Assembly (NCBI GenBank): GCA_903899795.1
Contig: CAIUKX010000088.1
Coordinates: 1 to 20,926, forward strand
Length of the DNA stretch: 20,926 nt
Direction of reading: 5' to 3'
Origin: an uncultured Flavobacteriales bacterium
GTDB lineage: Bacteria > Bacteroidota > Bacteroidia > Flavobacteriales_D > Crocinitomicaceae
The notes below the pieces were generated by a model that did not search any database, had not been told where the DNA came from, and worked only from the letters and a program-made list of their open reading frames with translations. Below, one piece after another: positions 16,744 to 20,926 of this stretch. Position numbers and translations under genes: made by a program. Numbering within the stretch: the first letter of the stretch is position 1; each line of letters starts with the position of its first letter.

Positions 16744-17938
16744 TCATTCCGTCCATGATTCGTTTCACTTTTACCAGACATTCTTCGTATTCATCTTCAG
16801 CAACAGATAGGTCAGTAATTGCACTGCCAACTGAGCAAGATAAATATTTTTTTTCACGGTTGTAAAGCAATGAACGAATCACAACATTGAAATCAAAATC
16901 ACCGTTTGGTTTGATGTAACCGATGGTTCCTGAATATAAACCTCGTTTGAAGTTTTCGTGTTCATCAATCAGTTCCATGGCGCGAATTTTCGGAACCCCC
17001 GTCATGGATGCCATAGGGAAGGTCGCTTTCAGTATTTCTGTAAATCGAATTGTTTCGTCCACTTCACAAGAAATCGTTGAAATCATTTGATGTACCGTTT
17101 CAAAACTATAGATTCCACATAATTCATCGACATGTACACTGTCACTTTTTGCAATTTTGGACAAATCATTTCGAACCAAGTCAACGATCATGATATTTTC
17201 AGCGCGTTCCTTTGGGTTTTCGTACAATTTTTGTTTGAGAAGTGCGTCTTCTTCTTTTGTTTTTCCACGTTTTGAAGTTCCTTTGATCGGTTCAGAAATC
17301 AATTTTGAACCTGTCTTTTTCAAAAAACGTTCAGGACTTCCGCAAAGAGCTGTGAACTCATTCATTTGAAAGAAAGTTGAGAAAGGTGCTTTTGTAATCG
17401 AATTCAATTTAAAATAAGCGTCCAAGGCATAATCCAGTTCGACATTCTCGGCATAGTATTCCTGACAAAAATTGACCTCGTAAATGTTTCCGAGTTGAAT
17501 ATGATTTTTCAGTTTAGCAACTTGTTTCAGGTAAGTTTCTTTATCTATTCTTGGTTTGAATTCGAAATGATTGGTATGAAAATTTTGATCCGTTTCCTCT
17601 TCCAGAAAGTAATTCAGGAATTCAAAACTTTCTGTACATTTTTCACCCTGAACAAATTTGAAATCTTCATTTTTCAGTTCAACAACATACTTTGGAACCC
17701 AAAAGCAAACATCCGGAAACGATAATCCATCCGGATTGTTGGACTGCAATTTTTCGATTTGATTTTTGAGGTCGTATGACACAAATCCGAAGATGTATAG
17801 ACCTTTACTCTTATCGAGAAAAGCTTGTAAATCCTTTAATGAGTTATCTGTATTGGAAATGAATGTATTTCCTTCTCCAAATGCAAGTAAGCCGCTTCCG
17901 TTGTTTGTGTTGAGATATGCTATTGGAAAAGTATACAT
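16736..17938 (-). CDS. pabB: Aminodeoxychorismate synthase component I
   Basis: Converts chorismate to 4-amino-4-deoxychorismate with ammonia from a glutaminase partner, feeding p-aminobenzoate into folate. The 400-aa protein has the chorismate-binding fold. QLGNIYEVNFCQ opens the domain, and SEPIKGTSKRGK carries K219, the lysine that distinguishes PabB (PIKGT) from anthranilate synthase (PIAGT). ENIMIVDLVRNDLSKIA, FPMASMTGVPKIRAMELIDE and RGLYSGTIGYI are the remaining conserved blocks. The N-terminal ~95 residues are variable. The start is the ATG at 17938, about 10 nt after a predicted transcript start from the box at 17955-17962. No glutaminase (pabA) is in the window. Confidence 0.94.
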   Translation of the reverse strand: MYTFPIAYLNTNNGSGLLAFGEGNTFISNTDNSLKDLQAFLDKSKGLYIFGFVSYDLKNQIEKLQSNNPDGLSFPDVCFWVPKYVVELKNEDFKFVQGEKCTESFEFLNYFLEEETDQNFHTNHFEFKPRIDKETYLKQVAKLKNHIQLGNIYEVNFCQEYYAENVELDYALDAYFKLNSITKAPFSTFFQMNEFTALCGSPERFLKKTGSKLISEPIKGTSKRGKTKEEDALLKQKLYENPKERAENIMIVDLVRNDLSKIAKSDSVHVDELCGIYSFETVHQMISTISCEVDETIRFTEILKATFPMASMTGVPKIRAMELIDEHENFKRGLYSGTIGYIKPNGDFDFNVVIRSLLYNREKKYLSCSVGSAITDLSVAEDEYEECLVKVKRIMDGMNE

Positions 17939-17949
17939 TGGATAAAACT

Positions 17950-17963
17950 TGTTTCAAAATTAC
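17950..17963. repeat. 14-bp direct repeat TGTTTCAAAATTAC, left copy
   Basis: Identical to 18600-18613. The two copies bracket the GxxExxY gene and its 9-mer repeats. It contains the minus-strand TAATTTTG box of pabB, so the identity may reflect target duplication or shared promoter sequence. Confidence 0.6.
17955..17962 (-). promoter_or_regulatory. Putative pabB-tilS promoter, -7 box TAATTTTG
   Basis: Minus-strand TAATTTTG fully matches TAnnTTTG, 17 nt before the pabB ATG. No TTG -33 is seen; the expected place is occupied by the left 9-mer repeat pair. Confidence 0.45.
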
Positions 17964-17980
17964 TGTAATAAAATCATCTA

Positions 17981-17998
17981 CCATATAAGGCATATAAG
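17981..17998. repeat. Tandem 9-mer pair, left (inverted) copy
   Basis: CCATATAAG then GCATATAAG; on the minus strand CTTATATGC CTTATATGG. With one flanking base it pairs with 18546-18564 as a 19-bp inverted repeat with a single mismatch. It ends 4 nt before the GxxExxY stop codon. Confidence 0.8.
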
Positions 17999-18002
17999 TT
18001 TA

Positions 18003-18413
18003 TTATTTTAATGTTCTATATAAATCGTTTACGAATGTTTTTTGGCCTTCTTTGAATAGATTACTACAATTGAAATTGAGCATTAAGCCAATTGGAATAT
18101 TAAGCAGTTTCATATAAGTCAAAATTTGTGCTTCATGAACAGGATGAACTTTTTCTACAGCTTTTAATTCAACAACTAATGAATCTTCCACAATTAAATC
18201 AACTCTTAGTTCAGTATCTAGATGTACTTCTTTATATTTTAATGGAACTACCCATTCTGACTTACAATTAATTCCCCTGCTTCTTAATTCGTATCTTAAG
18301 CATTTGTGGTATACACTTTCTAATAAACCTGCACCTAATTGTTTGTGAACTTCGATTGCAGCACCATTTACTTTGTAAATCAGATCTTTTAAGCTTTCTT
18401 TTGTATGATTCAT
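18003..18413 (-). CDS. GxxExxY-family protein, PD-(D/E)XK nuclease-like fold
   Basis: A 136-aa single-domain protein of the GxxExxY family (PD-(D/E)XK family 3), whose cellular role is not established. The naming motif is G29-LL-E32-SV-Y35, in the opening helix after GAAIEVHKQLGA. The nuclease-like core follows: D72 in ELRVDLIV, E82-L-K84 in VVELKAVE, and Q96-x3-Y100 in EAQILTYMKL, as in RecB-type enzymes. All putative catalytic residues are present. The ATG at 18413 matches the family N-terminus; an upstream in-frame GTG (18440) would add nine residues. The gene lies alone, with repeat pairs on both sides and a 14-bp direct repeat outside them, suggesting a mobile or selfish cassette. The nuclease activity is inferred from motifs only. 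Confidence 0.9.
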   Translation of the reverse strand: MNHTKESLKDLIYKVNGAAIEVHKQLGAGLLESVYHKCLRYELRSRGINCKSEWVVPLKYKEVHLDTELRVDLIVEDSLVVELKAVEKVHPVHEAQILTYMKLLNIPIGLMLNFNCSNLFKEGQKTFVNDLYRTLK

Positions 18414-18491
18414 TTTATTATTTTGAAGATGATTAATCACCTTAATTTAATTAAAAAGTTCATTTGAAACAAAAATTTTAAAAAATCTAAT

Positions 18492-18509
18492 CTAATATGG
18501 TTTATATGT
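18492..18509. repeat. Tandem 9-mer pair, degenerate middle copy
   Basis: CTAATATGG then TTTATATGT, with one and two mismatches to CTTATATGG. It lies exactly 54 bp (6 x 9) before the right pair, in the same orientation, upstream of the GxxExxY start. Confidence 0.6.
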
Positions 18510-18545
18510 TTCGTCTTCTTCTCAATATTACCCAAATCAGTATAC

Positions 18546-18563
18546 CTTATATGGCTTATATGG
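18546..18563. repeat. Tandem 9-mer pair, right copy
   Basis: Two perfect copies of CTTATATGG. Inverted relative to 17981-17998, it forms the right boundary of the repeat-framed GxxExxY locus. Confidence 0.8.
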
Positions 18564-18599
18564 TTAAACAAGCCCTACGTTTTATACATCAAGTTACAA

Positions 18600-18613
18600 T
18601 GTTTCAAAATTAC
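18600..18613. repeat. 14-bp direct repeat TGTTTCAAAATTAC, right copy
   Basis: Perfect copy of 17950-17963, 36 nt outside the right 9-mer pair. Its minus strand holds a TAATTTTG box (18605-18612) that could be a distant promoter for the GxxExxY gene, about 190 nt upstream of the ATG. Confidence 0.6.
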
Positions 18614-18623
18614 AAATTAAGAA

Positions 18624-18655
18624 TTGAAATAGCTGATTTATAATTCTTATTTTTG
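18624..18655 (+). promoter_or_regulatory. Putative promoter of the acyltransferase gene
   Basis: TTG (18624-18626), 21 nt, then TATTTTTG (18648-18655). Both elements and the spacing fit the Bacteroidota consensus, 41 nt before the ATG at 18697. Confidence 0.6.
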
Positions 18656-18696
18656 ATTCAGTCAAAGCATCTATAATAACTACAGAAGAAGAATTA

Positions 18697-20016
18697 ATGC
18701 TATATCGATTTCTAAAATTACTTGTTGGAATAGGGATTCGCTTTTATTACAAAGAGGTAAAGGTGTTGAATCGTAAATCATTGACACATGATGGCCCAAT
18801 GATTATTATTGCTAATCACCCGAATACCTTGATGGATGCAATGATGATAGGCCACGCTTGTAAACAGCCGATTCACTACATGGCAAAGGGCACACTATTT
18901 AATTCAAAATTTAAATTGTGGTTATTGAGGAATCTAAATATGATTCCGATTAATCGAATGGGAGAAGGAACAACGAAAGGAGTTTCCAACCAAAGTTCTT
19001 TTGAAGCTTGTTACAACGTTTTGGAAGAAGGGAAGACATTGGTCATTTTTCCCGAAGGAACCAGTTTTTTGGAGCGGCATTTACGTGAATTGAAATCCGG
19101 TACAGCAAAAATTGCCTTGGAAGTCGAAAAAAGAAACGGCGGAACCTTAAATCTGCGCGTTGTGCCTTTGGGATTGAATTATTCAAAAGCAGAGAAATTC
19201 AGAAGTTCAGTATTGATTAATGTAGGTCAGCAGTTGCCGGTTGTTGAGTATCTGGAGCAATACAAGGTCGACGCCGGAAAAGCTGCTAAGCGTTTAACAG
19301 AAAAATTCAGGATCAATTTAGAACACGTTCTGGTTAATTCACAAACAAAGGAGCAGGAAACTATGGTGGATGAATTGACCGAATTACTTTCCTCAAAATA
19401 CCTCCGAGCGGAAGCAAAAGGAGTGATGGGCGAAATACATTTTTTGAAAGAAATAAGAGATAAAGTTGAGGAAATTCAAGTGACACAGCCATGGAAACTG
19501 GCAGAAATTCAATTGTTAATTCAAAACATACAATGGCGTTTACGAAAAATGGATGTTCGGGCTGATTTTTTGGATAGAAAATTTCGATCCTTGATGTTTT
19601 TCCGCCAAATAGCCTTTTCCATTTTTTTCCTGATTATCGGTTTGCCAATTTTTATTTACGGAATGATTCACAATTTCATTCAATTTAAATTAACAGATTA
19701 CTTGGTTCCGAAAATCACAAAGGACATTGAATATTTTGCACCGATATCAGTTCTTTTGGGATTGTTTTTCTATCCGATTTTTTACACAACGTTCTTACTT
19801 ATTGGAACTCACTTTATAGAAATTGGCTACACCGGAAAAATTATCTATTTTATTTCAATGCCTTTAAGTGGTTTGTTTGCTTATTCTTTTAATCGTTATT
19901 TAAGCCATATTTCCTACAAATGGAAATATATCTTTATGATGATTAACGACAAAAAAGCGATGCTCGAACTTCAAGAAAAAAGGAACGAGCTTCGCAAAAT
20001 GATTTTTGAGTTGTGA
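18697..20016 (+). CDS. PlsC-like glycerol-phosphate/lysophosphatidate acyltransferase with C-terminal membrane segments
   Basis: Membrane phospholipid-synthesis acyltransferase of the PlsC superfamily. In 439 aa the N-terminal half shows the acyltransferase motifs ANHPNTLMDA (H41, D47), NMIPINR, LVIFPEGTSFLE and VVPLGLNY. H41 and D47 are separated by five residues, not the textbook four. This NHPNxxxD form is one I know from Bacteroidota homologues. After a helical, charged region (about 200-305) there are three hydrophobic segments at about 306-330, 350-370 and 383-402. The substrate (glycerol-3-phosphate or lysophosphatidate) cannot be decided. It has its own promoter-like sequence and converges on the small gene with a 5-nt gap. 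Confidence 0.9.
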   Translation: MLYRFLKLLVGIGIRFYYKEVKVLNRKSLTHDGPMIIIANHPNTLMDAMMIGHACKQPIHYMAKGTLFNSKFKLWLLRNLNMIPINRMGEGTTKGVSNQSSFEACYNVLEEGKTLVIFPEGTSFLERHLRELKSGTAKIALEVEKRNGGTLNLRVVPLGLNYSKAEKFRSSVLINVGQQLPVVEYLEQYKVDAGKAAKRLTEKFRINLEHVLVNSQTKEQETMVDELTELLSSKYLRAEAKGVMGEIHFLKEIRDKVEEIQVTQPWKLAEIQLLIQNIQWRLRKMDVRADFLDRKFRSLMFFRQIAFSIFFLIIGLPIFIYGMIHNFIQFKLTDYLVPKITKDIEYFAPISVLLGLFFYPIFYTTFLLIGTHFIEIGYTGKIIYFISMPLSGLFAYSFNRYLSHISYKWKYIFMMINDKKAMLELQEKRNELRKMIFEL

Positions 20017-20021
20017 AACAT

Positions 20022-20210
20022 TTAGAATGTGTTTTGAAACACTTCAATAATTTCGTTTTTGTATTGTTGTCCGAAAGTTGCCAGGCACCAAACCTGCAAT
20101 AATGTTTTTTCATTCGGAGTAATCCATTTGATGGATTTTTTTAATTCTTTGCTGAAAAGTGTTTTGTCGAAACTTACTTTTTCCAATATTTTTTTACTTA
20201 ATTCAAACAT
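20022..20210 (-). CDS. Small conserved Bacteroidota protein, function unknown
   Basis: A 62-aa protein, MFELSKKILEKVSFDKTLF onward, ending ATFGQQYKNEIIEVFQNTF. It is probably all-helical and soluble, with no signal peptide or membrane segment. I recall very similar short proteins (opening LSKKILEKVSFD, late WCLATFG) across Flavobacteriia, so I regard it as a real gene, but I know of no function. The ATG at 20210 is the only reasonable start. A minus-strand TATTTTTG box at 20256-20263 gives a leader of about 40 nt. Its stop lies 5 nt from the convergent acyltransferase stop, so neither gene has room for a terminator between them. Confidence 0.8.
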   Translation of the reverse strand: MFELSKKILEKVSFDKTLFSKELKKSIKWITPNEKTLLQVWCLATFGQQYKNEIIEVFQNTF

Positions 20211-20255
20211 GACAATTTCATTTGTTGTGCGTACTACTTACTAGCGTAAAAGAAC

Positions 20256-20263
20256 CAAAAATA
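20256..20263 (-). promoter_or_regulatory. Putative promoter of the small conserved gene, -7 box TATTTTTG
   Basis: Minus-strand TATTTTTG is a full TAnnTTTG match, 46 nt before the ATG at 20210. The nearest minus-strand TTG (20289-20291) is 25 nt upstream, slightly far. Confidence 0.4.
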
Positions 20264-20334
20264 TTGTTCCACTGTTGTTAAAAAAAGCCAATAAAATTGC
20301 TGTTAGAAGTGAAAACAGAAACTTTAACAAGAAA

Positions 20335-20926
20335 TTAAGAATAGTGTCTTTGCTGAACAATCAATTGCTTTACTAACTCTGTCGGATTATTTTGTTCCAG
20401 TGGATGAACAAATCCTTCCAATTGAATCAATTCAGCGTTTGGTATATGTGAAGCAGCGAATTCAGATTCTGAAACACTGACCATAAAATCATTCGTTCCA
20501 ATGCCAATAACAACAGGAGTTGCTATGGATTTTAAGTCCGTTAGAGTCAGCGCAGATGTGTTTCCCAATTCGATCATCATCGAAGCCGTTTTAAGCATCA
20601 CGTTTTTCCAGTCGTTGGATGAATGAATTTTAGCCAGAAAAGCTGCAAATTGAGGGACTTTCTCTTCCACTTTTTCAGGAATTAATTTACCGGTTTCCTT
20701 CAAAGCACTTTCTGGAGTCCAGTCAAACTTTGTTCCGTAAGTAATGATTTTAGAAAAAGTTGTCGGATTATTTTGTGCATATTTTAAAGCAACATACCCT
20801 CCCATGCTGTAGCCGAAAACCTATATGTTTTTCAGCTTGTTGTCAGTTACATAATCGGAGAGATTTTGAGCGAATAACTCCATTGAAAACGGTGCATCCG
20901 AAGTTCTGTCTCCATGTCCTTCAAAG
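20335..20926 (-). pseudogene. Alpha/beta hydrolase interrupted by an in-frame amber stop (5' end outside the window)
   Basis: Alpha/beta-hydrolase fold enzyme of the small-esterase type; the substrate is unknown. The minus strand is open from the window edge (FEGHGDRTSDAPFSMELFAQ, the oxyanion-hole side) to KLKNI. A TAG at 20823-20821 is followed directly in the same frame by VFGYSMGGYVALKYAQ. That is the nucleophile elbow G-Y-S-M-G-G. Downstream the triad is complete: Asp in GIGTNDFMVS and His in LEGFVHPLEQ. Frame is kept on both sides, so one substitution explains the break. An internal start at the ATG of SMGG would lack the nucleophile. Either a recent pseudogene, a sequencing error, or a rare read-through site. 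Confidence 0.85.

Noticed and set aside
18414..18440. GTG start for the GxxExxY protein
   Set aside because: The ATG at 18413 already gives the normal family N-terminus; the nine extra residues match nothing I know.
1..20926. CRISPR array, rRNA, integrase or prophage genes
   Set aside because: No regularly spaced repeats of CRISPR length, rRNA-like blocks, transposase, integrase or phage structural genes were seen on either strand.

Overview
The window looks like chromosomal DNA of a Bacteroidota, most likely Flavobacteriales and perhaps a Fluviicola or Crocinitomicaceae relative. The evidence is AT-rich sequence, gliding-motility genes gldE and gldD, a type IX secretion (T9SS) C-terminal sorting domain, a PafA-type phosphatase, repeated Bacteroidota promoter boxes (TAnnTTTG), and no need for Shine-Dalgarno sites. 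The taxonomic call is inference from gene content. No read mapping or database search was possible.

Layout. 1-260: the 5' part of an HU gene on the minus strand, divergent from mutY. 261-4390: mutY, ssb, gldE, gldD and folK on the plus strand, tightly packed, with gldD and folK overlapping. 4495-6195: a large lipoprotein with an OmpA-like segment and TPR-like repeats, followed by a strong terminator. 6410-8212: sppA. A perfect-palindrome terminator lies between sppA and the convergent trigger-factor gene tig (8424-9779, minus). Upstream of tig are a terminator hairpin and tRNA-Leu(UAG). 10180-11126: idi and a 6-pyruvoyl-tetrahydropterin synthase homologue, overlapping by 4 nt. 11260-15371: two exported hydrolases, an M14 carboxypeptidase with a T9SS tail and a PafA-like phosphatase. 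15472-17938 (minus): the overlapping pair pabB-tilS. 17950-18613: a compact GxxExxY nuclease locus framed by repeats. 18697-20016: a membrane acyltransferase. 20022-20210 (minus): a small conserved protein. 20335-20926 (minus): an alpha/beta hydrolase broken by an in-frame stop and cut by the window edge.

Most of the window is housekeeping: DNA repair and binding, folate and pterin chemistry (folK, pabB, PTPS), isoprenoid and phospholipid synthesis, protein folding, and envelope and secreted hydrolases. The part that stands out is 17950-18613. There a solo PD-(D/E)XK-fold GxxExxY gene sits between inverted pairs of a 9-bp unit (CTTATATGG), with a 14-bp perfect direct repeat outside them that also carries a promoter-like box. 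This looks like a small mobile or selfish unit inserted between pabB and the acyltransferase gene, and it is the best candidate here for an undescribed system. Second is the amber codon directly before the nucleophile elbow of the alpha/beta hydrolase. No intergenic stretch exceeds 300 nt.
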